Assembly (NCBI RefSeq): GCF_932526225.1
Contig: NC_064047.1
Coordinates: 12,470,460-12,534,459, forward strand
From: Nematostella vectensis
Lineage: Eukaryota > Cnidaria > Anthozoa > Actiniaria > Edwardsiidae
Direction of reading: 5' to 3'
Length of the DNA stretch: 64,000 nt
The notes under the pieces are model-generated. The model made no database searches. It was not told where the DNA came from and worked only from the letters and a program-made list of their open reading frames with translations. Of the stretch, positions 21,648 to 30,550 are shown piece after piece (position 1 is the first letter of the stretch; every line of letters begins with the position of its first letter). The translations under genes were made by a program, and so were the position numbers.

Positions 21648-22632
21648 ATGGCCCGCCGGAACGGCAAGCGCATGTCCGACGAAGAGCTCGATGCGTCCCT
21701 TCGTCCTATATACTACGCCAAAGGCGGTTTCCAGGGAGTGACCGCTCTGCATGCCAAACTTCCCAAGGGCTCAGCCTCCATAGATCGACCGCGCAGGTGG
21801 GTAAGCTACGCCCACTTTTAGGAGCAGATACCAAACCGTATCCACCAGTCGGACCTGCTATTCTTACCATCCGACCGCGGGTGCAAGTATGCCCTGACTG
21901 TCGTTGACGTTGCTTCACGATATAAAGCCGCCCGCCCACTGAGGACTAAGAGCGCGGCCGTCGTCTCCCGCGAACTCGCTGGCATCTATGAAGAGGCCTA
22001 AAGTCCTCATGGTTGATGACGGCACGGAGTTCAAGGGTGCTACCACGAAGCTCCTAACAGACCACGGGGTGGAGGTCCGACGGGCTGAGCCTGGGCACCA
22101 CAGGAGCCAAGCTTTCGCCGAGTCTTTCCATCGCTGGCTGGCGCAGCGCCTATTTCGTGCGCAGTACTCGAAGGAGCTTGCGTCCGGCAAGACAAACCGC
22201 GAGTGGGTTACTGCTCTGCCAATCGTCATCTCGGACATGAACGCAACGAAGACTCGCATGACTGGCCTTGCGCCTGAGGACGCCATAAAGCTGAGGCGCG
22301 TGCCTCTCAAAGCCGAAAAACCTCCCCCAGAGGTCCCCTTAGATGTCGGAACGGAGGTGTACATCGCCGTAAACGAGGAAGACCTTCAGGACAAGGGCCG
22401 ACGGCGAGCGACGGACCCGAGGTGGACAAGCAAGGCGTACCCAATACTAAAGAGGGTCATGGAGCCCGGACAGCCAGTGTTGTATTACACGGCCTACTCT
22501 AAGCACGGCTTCACGCGATCGCAGCTCACGATGGGCTCGCGGGCGCACGAAATCGGCGCTTTCAAATGTCGGCAGATTTCCCCACTTTCGAATGCATTTC
22601 GCTTCCACGGTAACCAAAGGCGCGTTCTGTAA
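21648..22632 (+). pseudogene. Polinton-type rve integrase with nonsense and frameshift lesions
   Basis: The frame from the ATG at 21648 is interrupted by TAG at 21819-21821 and then continues in the same frame through YALTVVDVASRY, which contains the first catalytic Asp (codon 21906). It ends at TAA 21999-22001. The frame is then offset by one, and the sequence from 21988 carries the second Asp in VDDGTEF and, 34 residues on, the Glu in AFAESFHR. This gives the D,D-34-E signature of retroviral-type integrases. The C-terminal region (SKAYPILKRVMEPGQPVLYY) resembles the beta-barrel tail of these enzymes. Its role would be insertion of the element and creation of the 6-bp duplication. A polyadenylation signal lies 73 bp downstream. 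Confidence 0.8.
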
Positions 22633-22704
22633 ACAATGCACTGCCGATTGGCGCGAGCGCTGAAATCAGACCACCAAAGCAGCACAAATATTGTATCTGA
22701 TGTT

Positions 22705-22710
22705 AATAAA
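22705..22710 (+). terminator. AATAAA polyadenylation signal after the integrase gene
   Basis: The sequence tgttaataaaagtcc lies 73 bp after the integrase stop. It marks the transition from the GC-rich coding half to the AT-rich gap. Confidence 0.5.
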
Positions 22711-25700
22711 AGTCCAGGATTCAAAAGAAAATTTCATTGTCTTTCTTATGAGAACCTCTTTTTTTCCCGTAAGTCCTCTGTTTTTCAGAAACTGACAAAA
22801 CTCTCGAGCGTATGATTGTCAATCGATCAGAATTTTCTGGCGAGTGAGATATCTACTCGAGCGTCCTCTGTAAAAACACGAGAAAATAACCTATCAAATC
22901 AGACGAACAAACAAAACTTTCATGAACATTTTCTTTGTTATGCTTCTCTGTGTATATGTCTTGAAAATCAGCTCTTCTAACCTAAAGCTTTTCAAGTTAT
23001 TAAAGTTTTTGTGAGGTTCTCTATTTCGCATCTAGTCGGAAAATGAGATGGTTGGAGCGTATAACGGGGATCGAGCGAATGAGTATCGATTTGATATCTA
23101 AATGAGATTTTTGGCCGATAGTATTTCGGCAGAGGATCGAGTAACTATTGATCTGTCTTTCCGGAAATTTCTCAGCCAAAGGACAAAATGGCGACTGTTA
23201 ATCTCTGCTTTGAAGGGAGAAATTTTCGCGCGCGTCCAGCGTTTCTCGAAGATGTGATGTCAGGACGAATCCGCAAGGATTGAATGAGTACCATTTTCTT
23301 TTTTGATTTTCATTGATTTAAAAATCCTGAAAGAACAAAATGTTTAATATAGATTCAAGTAAACGTTCTATAAAATCCATCGACTTTAGTTTGGTTTTTG
23401 TAAAGTTATTAGCTTTCAAAGTCAGAGCAAGCGTAATTCTCAGTCCACTTTGCCGTGGTTCCCAATTGTTCAACCGTAGGCCCACTCTAGTTCATATATT
23501 CATAAATTCTTATTTTGTTATTTGAGAGTGTTTTTTGTACTTCACCCGCTAAAACCTGAACAGAGGGAAATTTGTTTACTTAAGCTATGTTCTTGTTAAC
23601 TCTTCCATTCTAAATCAGCACAACTAATTCAAAACAAACGATATTCCTGGATTGAGTTTGCTCTTAGGGCTGGACCCTTCACAGAATGTAGTTGTAGAAT
23701 ATCATCTGAAGGCTGGATGACACTTGCTTGTAGGTTTTTCCTCAGGTTTTAATTTAACTTTTGGAATGTGACAGGTCCAACATCTATTTTATTTGTATTA
23801 GTGCCTTCACATATGGAAAAAGGGTGCTTTGCTCCTATTTCTTGAGTGACCTACTGTATGGAGAACTTGGCAGGTAGGCATGCTTGACCTCCCCCTCTTT
23901 AGCTAAAAAGATTCCTTTGCATAAAAAAAAATATATGAGTACTTGGTAGCAGCTACTGCACAGCTGCTCTAGAAGCTAGACTAGGAATTTGTCAAATCAG
24001 TTGAGTAGACTAATGTGTAGACAAAAACAAAAAGGACAGGCATCACTTACGTTATCATGAACATCCTAAATAATTGTCATCAGTTTCTTGAAGCACTTTA
24101 ACACCTCCTCAGTCTCAAAGATTCTGTTTCTATTTCCACTAGACTATGGTCTCTACCACAGCGGTCCTTAGTCTTAGCCTAGTCTGACAGTAAAGACAGC
24201 TGCTTAAAATACTTTGACATTGCATCAATGGTTATGCAAATGATGTGTCTGTTCATAACAAACCAAAAATGATTTTAGGACATGTAAGGAAAACTATGTT
24301 CACCTGTGGCTATGCCATCCTCTATCACTTTTTTGTAATTTGTGGTTCCTTCTTATGATTTAAGTTTTTTGAGAGTCGGGTAAACAAAAAACCCCCAGGA
24401 TTCAGAAGAGGATTAGTTTACACTAAGTTTGTTTTTGTCTTGCTTTCTATTGCTCTTAGTGATTTATATAGTAGGAGATAGAAGTTTCGTTTCTAACTCT
24501 TCTTTTATTGATAAATAACTCAATGATAAAGTTTTGCTGCTGTAAAATTAAAGCAAGCTCTCGTGTACTCACTGTATAGGGCACCAATAACTATCAATCA
24601 AGTCTCCCAACTCTTAATTAATAAATACTCGGAAAATCTAGGGGCATATAATTTTTTAATTTATATAGTTGAATATATTTTGGTTGATATAGTTCTTTGG
24701 GTATCATGAACTAGAGTTATCACTTTTTATGGGATTCACAAGATAAGGCATAGAAGAGGAAGACGGCTAACAAGGACTTGGAATAGCAAGTAAAAATAAA
24801 GCTTTTTTAAGTAAAAGCAATCCAGAATAATAAAAATAGAGAAATCATAGATTCCACTCAGACAATAACAGGTATTCTAAACCCTTGTACAGTTGTTAAT
24901 GAAATACACCAGTACAAGCCAAGTAGCTTGGAAGGATTTCATGAAAAAGGTGGACTCATGTATCAAGGATACATGCTGCAAAAGAGTAAGTGGATTTAAA
25001 AGACAATTATAATACTACTATTTTTGCTTAGGAATATATTTTTTAGAGAAAAGATAAAGGCAAGATAAAAATTACTTACTTGCCCAGTCATAATGAGATG
25101 CTTGAGATAGGAATTTAGCATTTTATAAATTGTTCAAAGGGGAGTGATGCTCGAATTGTATAGTACAAGGTTGTTATTAAAATATGTTAAGGGTTTGAAA
25201 TATACAGTACCGATGTTTGGAAAACAGTTACATGTAGATCAATTTGCAAAAAAACATCATGTAAGACATATTATTTAATAAATAAAAGGTATTCTATTAC
25301 AAATATCACCATGGACCTTTTGGTAAAAATTGAAGCTAGAATCCACAGAGCATAAATGCTTTAAAAAACGATAGAATAATAAAAAAAAAATTGACATGCT
25401 CACAGACTTTATCCTTCTAAGGAAATCTTTTAGAGACTCCTTCCTCGGGGATCTGTCCCATTGGGCCTCACTTTTCGTTCCTAGAGAAACACAATCACAT
25501 TGCAACCTCTCTTGTGCAGCCTTGACAACAGATTGGTAAGAAAATATGCGTCGCTCTTCTCGAACCCCGACAAAATTATTTCTTCAGAGAGACTCAAGCT
25601 TGTCATTGAAGCTCAATTTTTTGCTGCTTTGTTTTTTATCTTCCACTATTAGTTGTTTTCCTTTCTAAATCCAATAATTTTGACAAGACTCCTTCGAACA

Positions 25701-25740
25701 GCCTTTGCCGCCATTTTTAATTCCGAGTGTTTTTGTATGG
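22711..25740. other. 3-kb AT-rich non-coding block inside the element
   Basis: Composition drops sharply to host-like AT-rich sequence at about 22650 and returns to GC-rich at about 25740. No reading frame here shows a domain. I found no terminal inverted repeats or target duplication that would prove a later insertion. It could be host DNA, a decayed transposon, or the remains of element genes. Confidence 0.5.
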
Positions 25741-25820
25741 ATAACCGCTGGTTTTTGCGGGCGCGCGAGAATACGAAAGCGCCGATTTTGACCACTTATT
25801 AGCCCACCGTGTTGCGTAGC

Positions 25821-25867
25821 GTGACGCCAGCGCGATCGAAGAAATCTTCTGGTCGCGCTAGCGTCAC
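25821..25867. other. Long hairpin between the AT-rich block and the replication gene
   Basis: Arms gtgacgccagcgcga (25821-25835) and tcgcgctagcgtcac (25853-25867) pair with one mismatch. The loop itself contains gaaga/tcttc. Further agcg/cgct-rich direct repeats follow to 25900. Placed just beyond the 3' end of the minus-strand gene, it could act in termination or replication; neither is shown. Confidence 0.5.
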
Positions 25868-25899
25868 CCTTGCGCCACGCTAGCGCCACCCTAGCGTGA

Positions 25900-26901
25900 T
25901 CAGCGCTTGTGCCTTCTATTGCAGCTGAGGCACGTGAGTCTAACATTCCACTTGTAGTGACCCTGACTGTCGTCCCGCCTGTCGATACTGAAGCATTGGG
26001 GATGACTCTTGGTGTGCCCCTGAAGCAGAAGCTGAGTGCCACAGAGCGTGCACTTCTTTTCCGCGTCAGCAATCATGCCGAGCACGTGGTCTACCGTCAG
26101 AACGTGGTGCGGCCCCGTGTACTTCGTGCGACCCTTTTGCCTGTCGTCTATAGCGTATCGCTTGAGTCGCGCTATAATGAGCTTTTCACTGGGCGTAGCC
26201 TGCAGTCCTGGGGGAACCAAGGCACCTGGGGTGTCATCGGGGGGAATTACGCGGACTATCTGGTTGGCGAGCCGCACGCGGGAGATGCCGGTGTACACAG
26301 CATTCGTGATCCAGCCCTCTAAGCTGTGGTCTATGATAAACAGACGTCTTGGGTTCTGGATGGTCTTGCCCTGCACCCGGTGGACTGTCCCCCAGCCCGC
26401 GTATTTCCACTCGAGGGGAAGCCCGTTAAGGACCACGCCGAGAGGGACCTCGACTACCGTGTCTTTGTACGCGTCGACCTTCTCGCCCCTTTTGCCTGGC
26501 ACGGGCACCGGCCGTCCTTGCTTGCGATAACGATGCGCGACGCTAGGATCGGGGTCAAAGCGGATGGTTGCTGGCAGTCGGAGGTAGTTTTTCCTGTGGT
26601 GCTCTACCAATCGCTGCTGGACAAGGGCCCCCATCTTGTTGGTCGAGCACACCCACATATCGCTTGGGTGGGCCTGCTCGATCGCCGCGCCGAACGCCAC
26701 CCCATCCCACTCCTCTCGAAACACCTCAAGCTGTTGGGAGTCTGGCTGACACCAAATCCGGCCCTTTACGTCGTGGAGCCTGGAGGAGGGGGCGGCAGAG
26801 GCGCAGTCGCATGTACTGTACGGCTTTCCGCAGTCTTCACACAGGCAGCAGTAGTCGGACTCGAACCAGCGTATGTTTCCTTGTGCCCACTCCTTGAGCA
26901 T
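25900..26901 (-). CDS. Open segment: SF1 helicase C-terminal half plus HNH-like zinc motif
   Basis: 333 residues from the in-frame ATG at 26899-26901. The N-terminus has a Cys-rich knot (CCLCEDCGKPYSTCDC). Helicase motifs V and VI-like (HRVQGKT, YTGISRVR) lie at about residues 175-210. The last 50 residues contain CTLC, SIDRRDDSQGHYKWNV and CLSCNRRHK, the pattern of HNH/EndoVII-like nucleases. It is part of the larger fusion gene. Confidence 0.65.
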   Translation of the reverse strand: MLKEWAQGNIRWFESDYCCLCEDCGKPYSTCDCASAAPSSRLHDVKGRIWCQPDSQQLEVFREEWDGVAFGAAIEQAHPSDMWVCSTNKMGALVQQRLVEHHRKNYLRLPATIRFDPDPSVAHRYRKQGRPVPVPGKRGEKVDAYKDTVVEVPLGVVLNGLPLEWKYAGWGTVHRVQGKTIQNPRRLFIIDHSLEGWITNAVYTGISRVRLANQIVRVIPPDDTPGALVPPGLQATPSEKLIIARLKRYAIDDRQKGRTKYTGPHHVLTVDHVLGMIADAEKKCTLCGTQLLLQGHTKSHPQCFSIDRRDDSQGHYKWNVRLTCLSCNRRHKR

Positions 26902-26917
26902 ATCGTGAGGCCCCTAT

Positions 26918-27850
26918 TTATCTCCCCAGGGCGGGACACGGCCGCGTGGCGAGATACCCTAGGATGGCGCGTAGCACTTTAGTCTGCACCTTACAGCACT
27001 CGTCAATGATGATTACTTCTGCAAGACGGTCGAGTTTGTGCCCCAGCTCGGAAGGTCTCCACTCCTCTATCGGCTTCTCCGCTGGTATGCAGGGGTAGTG
27101 GTGGTAGGTTTGAGCGCGCACCGCGAGGCGCGGGTTGTTGCGATGGTCGTGGGCGAGGTCGTTCTCGGGGGTGAGCACCACAGCGTTACGGCCACGGAAC
27201 ATGCTTACCGCCCACTCGGTCTTCCCCGATCCTCCCTGGCCGGCTAGATACATCCTCGCAGAGGTTGCGGCCACCAGATCGCACTGCAGACTCGGCACAG
27301 TGCTTGGCTCCCTAGCCAAGCACCCCGACCTCTTCGGATCCCAAGCCGCCTCGGGCCGCCACTCGTACCCAGGCCTCTTGTGGCGCCACTCTCCATACCT
27401 CGGATTTCGCTCCACGAGCTTTACACCATTGGATATCTCCTTTGCGTATATGGCATCTGTGCACACTCGGAGGACGTCTTCGCGAGGGATCCGCCTCAAC
27501 ATGCGTCGCAACGCTATGTTTGTGTACGCCAAGACAAAGGCCCTGATGTGGTACCATTGTGAGCGCCGGACTACGTCTTTGTATTGGATCAGATGAGCCC
27601 CGTCGGCATGCTCGAAGTTAAGTAAGTGGTCGGTGCCCGCAAGGAGGTTTGTCAGATACGCGGCTTCTTCACGGTCGCGGACTACGATCGAGGACTCGTC
27701 GCCATGGCGAGCGCACTTGCCTACGAAACGGACAGCGAGATCTCGACCCTGCAAATCTTCGCCGCCGGGGCCGGAGTGGGGGAACTTGATGGAGTCCTTT
27801 TTTTCCGACGCTATACAACACCTCCCTCGCCGCGGCCATGGCGAGGTCAC
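26918..27850 (-). CDS. Open segment: polymerase motif C region and helicase motifs I-II
   Basis: Middle frame of the fusion gene. Only residues from about 17 onward belong to it; the first residues are out-of-frame run-in. Residues 98-137 resemble the palm region after motif B and motif C (VCTDAIY). Walker A is at 204-211. Walker B (VIIIDEC) lies about 70 residues later. The frame stops at 26918-26920. Confidence 0.6.
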   Translation of the reverse strand: MTSPWPRRGRCCIASEKKDSIKFPHSGPGGEDLQGRDLAVRFVGKCARHGDESSIVVRDREEAAYLTNLLAGTDHLLNFEHADGAHLIQYKDVVRRSQWYHIRAFVLAYTNIALRRMLRRIPREDVLRVCTDAIYAKEISNGVKLVERNPRYGEWRHKRPGYEWRPEAAWDPKRSGCLAREPSTVPSLQCDLVAATSARMYLAGQGGSGKTEWAVSMFRGRNAVVLTPENDLAHDHRNNPRLAVRAQTYHHYPCIPAEKPIEEWRPSELGHKLDRLAEVIIIDECCKVQTKVLRAILGYLATRPCPALGR

Positions 27851-28003
27851 CCGGGTCTAGCAGGTCCTTGAGCTCTGGCGTGGTGATCCAGCCCTCGTTT
27901 TGTTCCAAGTGCTTCCCTACCCTCCCGAAAGTGTAGGGGTGGCAGGCCTCAGAGAACCCCCACTCGGTCAACTGAATGGCCCCGGTCAGTTGAAGAACCT
28001 CGC

Positions 28004-29413
28004 TCAATGGCCGTCCCGCAACATCCGCGATACGATACACGTTCGTGGGAAGCCGTATTTCCGTACCAGATCAATGGCGTCCGAGGCGCCGCCGAAGACA
28101 CTGTCCTCGCATCCTAGGTACGCCGCACGCATGTCGATGTGCTCATGAGGCTGCGCCCCTAAGTTTTCCTCGCTATTCCACACTTTGGACTCAACCTGCG
28201 CCGCTCGCCAGACGTCCCTGTATCTAAGAGGCGTTGGCCTGATGTTTTCTCTTTGGGTCCACTTCTTGAAGCGATACCCTATTGCGCCGCCCATCGAGTG
28301 CGTAGCCTCGGTGTACTCTTGGTAGGCTGGGTGATCATCAGGGAGCCACTGAGGATCATGTCCAGTCTCGTCTGTAAACGCCCTGTCGATAGCCCATCCG
28401 TCTTGTCCCGATCGGTACAGTTTGCCTTCGTGCGTGACTATAACACTCCCACACAGCCAGACCCTCGTGCTTCTGGGCATCGCCCTGTTTATGAAGCGAA
28501 TGAGCACCTCCCGCACCTTCGCCTCGTGCGTTTTTGCGGCGGCACTGGTAGCGCGAGGCGCTGCCTCTCCCTTACATAAAGAACGAAGCTCCCTCTCAGC
28601 CTCGAAGTCTAGGCCGTGGACGCTCGCGATCGCAGGTGGTTCAGTCGGAAACTCCGCCCAGGCGTGATTATTGTGGCAAAGGATGGTGACCCTCGTCTTA
28701 GTCCCGTACTTCCCCGAGTCCCACAGGACGTTACCCAGGGCGTCCACGGCTACTAGCTTTACCTCGAGCTTCCTTTCCATCTCAAAGAGGTCTTCTTTGG
28801 TGCACCCCTTGGTGGCCAGCTTCTTGTCAAATCGCTCGAGGATCTTGCCCCGTGTCTTGGTTAGACCAAGAAAGCGCAAGGTGCCGCGATTCCTCAAGAA
28901 GTCGGCAACATAGCTCACAACACAGTTAACGAAGGCGTCACTCCCCTCTCGCACAAATATTGGCCCAGGCTCACCATTTTGCTCAGGTAAAGGGCGAAGC
29001 TCGTATCTCACGTAGACGAGGTACTCTCGCCCCTTCTCCCAAATACCCGCATCGATGCCTTCCAGGGCGCCGACTGCGATTTGCCCCCCCCTTTTGACTA
29101 ACAACCCACCGATCTTGTGCTCCGAGCGCCCTTCCTCCTCTGTGATTGGCGCCAATGGCTCTGCGGGGGCCTTACCAACGACCGTGAAGAGTCCGTAACG
29201 CCGGTCGGGGTCTACCATCTCGAGCAACAGCGGAAGCACTGCGTTCGCCCGCAGAGACTCTCGCTCGTGCGAGACCCACCACACCGAGCCGTCGTCATTA
29301 ATATCAGGCCCCCGCACAACCGGCTTTAGAGCAATCACACCAGTTCCACCAAGATCTCGCATCTCCTGGTAAACACTGGCGCTTATGTCTCGGCCCCGTA
29401 GAGTGGCATCCAC
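28004..29413 (-). CDS. Open segment: polymerase N-terminal region through motif A
   Basis: Continuous 469-codon frame, in frame with the ATG at 29692 but separated from it by TAG 29489-29491. The N-terminal 350 residues have no domain I can name; I see no clear 3'-5' exonuclease motifs. Motif A HIDMRAAYL is at 425-433. It ends at a frameshift near 28020. Confidence 0.6.
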   Translation of the reverse strand: MDATLRGRDISASVYQEMRDLGGTGVIALKPVVRGPDINDDGSVWWVSHERESLRANAVLPLLLEMVDPDRRYGLFTVVGKAPAEPLAPITEEEGRSEHKIGGLLVKRGGQIAVGALEGIDAGIWEKGREYLVYVRYELRPLPEQNGEPGPIFVREGSDAFVNCVVSYVADFLRNRGTLRFLGLTKTRGKILERFDKKLATKGCTKEDLFEMERKLEVKLVAVDALGNVLWDSGKYGTKTRVTILCHNNHAWAEFPTEPPAIASVHGLDFEAERELRSLCKGEAAPRATSAAAKTHEAKVREVLIRFINRAMPRSTRVWLCGSVIVTHEGKLYRSGQDGWAIDRAFTDETGHDPQWLPDDHPAYQEYTEATHSMGGAIGYRFKKWTQRENIRPTPLRYRDVWRAAQVESKVWNSEENLGAQPHEHIDMRAAYLGCEDSVFGGASDAIDLVRKYGFPRTCIVSRMLRDGH

Positions 29414-29760
29414 GCTTTGGAACCGAAGATGGGCGCCGCCGACGAAGAGAGAGTAGTACGTCTCGGGGTCTAAGCTCTCCGGGCCCTCCTACCGCCGTCC
29501 CGGCAGCAGAGGGTCGAACTCGCCCCAGACCTCCTCCGTCCACACCTTCTCCGGTACGAGCGGCTTAAGCAGCCTGTGTTTGACATCGTCGGGGATGTCC
29601 TCGTCCAGGATGTTTTGGACCAGCCCCGCCAGTACGGCGGGCGCCTCTTTGTCACGCATGCTATCGAGAATCTCCTCTATATAAGCGTCCATGTTCGGGC
29701 ATAACTTGAGCCACCCAGTCTCTAACTGAGAGTTTGGGTATGCCCCGCGCCACCCAGTCT

Positions 29761-30051
29761 CTAATTGACCACACCATGGGCTGCGATGTCAGACAGGACG
29801 AGTGCGAACCGTTTCCGAGCGCGCCTCTCGATGCCACGCATCCTCTGCCCTTTACGATTCTCTCCGCAGGGGCGTCACACCCGCGTCTCCGACTGAGTCC
29901 CTATGCCGCAGACCATGCACGGCACGGGGAGGGGGCTGCCCTTACGGAGCCTTTGGAGGTGCACCTCGCAGTAGGTGTCCAAGCACCTCCGGCCGCACGT
30001 GTTTGCGTGCCCGATCCTCAGCCACCCGCAGTAATCTTTTCCGCACTTCAT
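29761..30051 (-). pseudogene. Small Cys-rich (zinc-binding) protein with an internal TGA
   Basis: The start is taken at the ATG at 30049-30051 (MKCGKDYCGW). Paired cysteines (C3, C8, C19, C23 and others) and a CMVCG pair resemble small viral zinc-ribbon proteins. A TGA at 29875-29877 falls one residue before RPCGENRKG. The frame continues for 37 codons, rich in Arg/Lys, to a TAG at 29761. The TGA probably replaced a Cys codon, since the position would complete a CxxC pair. It is the outermost gene at the right end. Confidence 0.5.
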
Positions 30052-30111
30052 CCTTCGAACGCTCGGTATACCACAGGACAGACGAATATCTAATTGCAAG
30101 GCCAGCGCCTA

Positions 30112-30215
30112 ATTAATTATTCATGCGCGCAAAACACCTGCAGCCCTAATTGGTATTCATGCACGCGAAACACCTGCAGCCCTAAATGATTATTCATGTA
30201 CGCGAAACCTATTTT
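30112..30215. repeat. Three 35-bp subterminal direct repeats, right end
   Basis: Units containing tattcatgcacgcgaaacac and ctgcagccctaat lie just inside the right inverted repeat. They have no counterpart at the left end. Confidence 0.65.
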
Positions 30216-30544
30216 GCCTACATTAGCTCTTGCCGATTGTTTATGTACATGAAATCGTTTTGGCCTACATTAGCTTTTGCCGATTATTTATGTACGTGAA
30301 ACCGTTTTGGCCTACATTAGCAATCGCCCCGTACGCGAAATCGATTTGGCCTACATTAGCGATCGCCGATTGTTTATGTACGTGAAACATTATAAGCTTG
30401 ATATATAGAGACGGGGCTGGGGGGCTCGGAGGGGCGATTCGCGTCTCCCAGGCCTAAGACAGGAGACGGGGCTGGGAGGCCCGGAGGGGTGATTCACGCC
30501 TCCCAGCAGTTTCTCTGAAACCCCACGGTCCCCCCCCCCCCAAC
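30186..30544. repeat. Right terminal inverted repeat
   Basis: Inverted copy of 14092-14497, shorter by about one subterminal unit. The outermost bases read (inward) gttgggggggg against ggggggg at the left, so the extreme left end may have lost about three bases or the G run has drifted. Confidence 0.85.
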
Positions 30545-30550
30545 CTATTT
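30545..30550. repeat. Target site duplication, right copy (ctattt)
   Basis: Matches 14086-14091. The sequence that follows (gcaccttttggaagctacag) is the right half of the interrupted repeat. Confidence 0.7.

Larger units (their letters stand above)
25900..29692 (-). pseudogene. B-family DNA polymerase / SF1 helicase / HNH-like fusion gene, multiply broken
   Basis: One minus-strand gene of about 1260 codons read in successive frames. The start is the ATG at 29690-29692. There is a TAG at 29489-29491, then the same frame runs to 28004, including HIDMRAAYL (polymerase motif A, catalytic Asp) at residues 425-433 of the frame starting at 29413. Frames then switch near 28020 and near 27800. Next come a motif B-like stretch (RFVGKCARHG), a motif C-like VCTDAIY (one Asp of the usual pair), Walker A GQGGSGKT (about 27218-27241) and Walker B VIIIDEC. 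Another switch occurs at 26918-26930 with a TAG at 26914-26916. The frame starting at 26901 holds helicase motifs HRVQGKT and YTGISRVR and ends in a CTLCG...FSIDRRD...CLSCNRRHK zinc/HNH-like module. It would replicate the element. Assignments are by motif only. Confidence 0.65.
14092..30544. mobile_element. Maverick/Polinton-type (adintovirus-like) integrated element, degenerate
   Basis: A 16.4-kb block, clearly GC-richer than its surroundings, bounded by inverted repeats (14092-14497 and 30186-30544) and a 6-bp target duplication. It encodes a rve-type integrase, an A32/FtsK-like packaging ATPase, a candidate double-jelly-roll major capsid protein, further virion-type proteins, and a polymerase-helicase gene. 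That set defines self-synthesising Maverick/Polinton elements and their viral relatives. Gene order is two convergent or divergent modules at the left, a plus-strand run from capsid to integrase, a 3-kb AT-rich gap, then a minus-strand replication module. Nearly all large genes carry stops or frameshifts, so it is not functional as written. Some single-base lesions in homopolymers could be assembly errors. Confidence 0.85.

Noticed and set aside
22711-25740. Possible genes in the AT-rich block
   Set aside because: Only short frames without motifs or coding composition; no splice-consistent chain was found.
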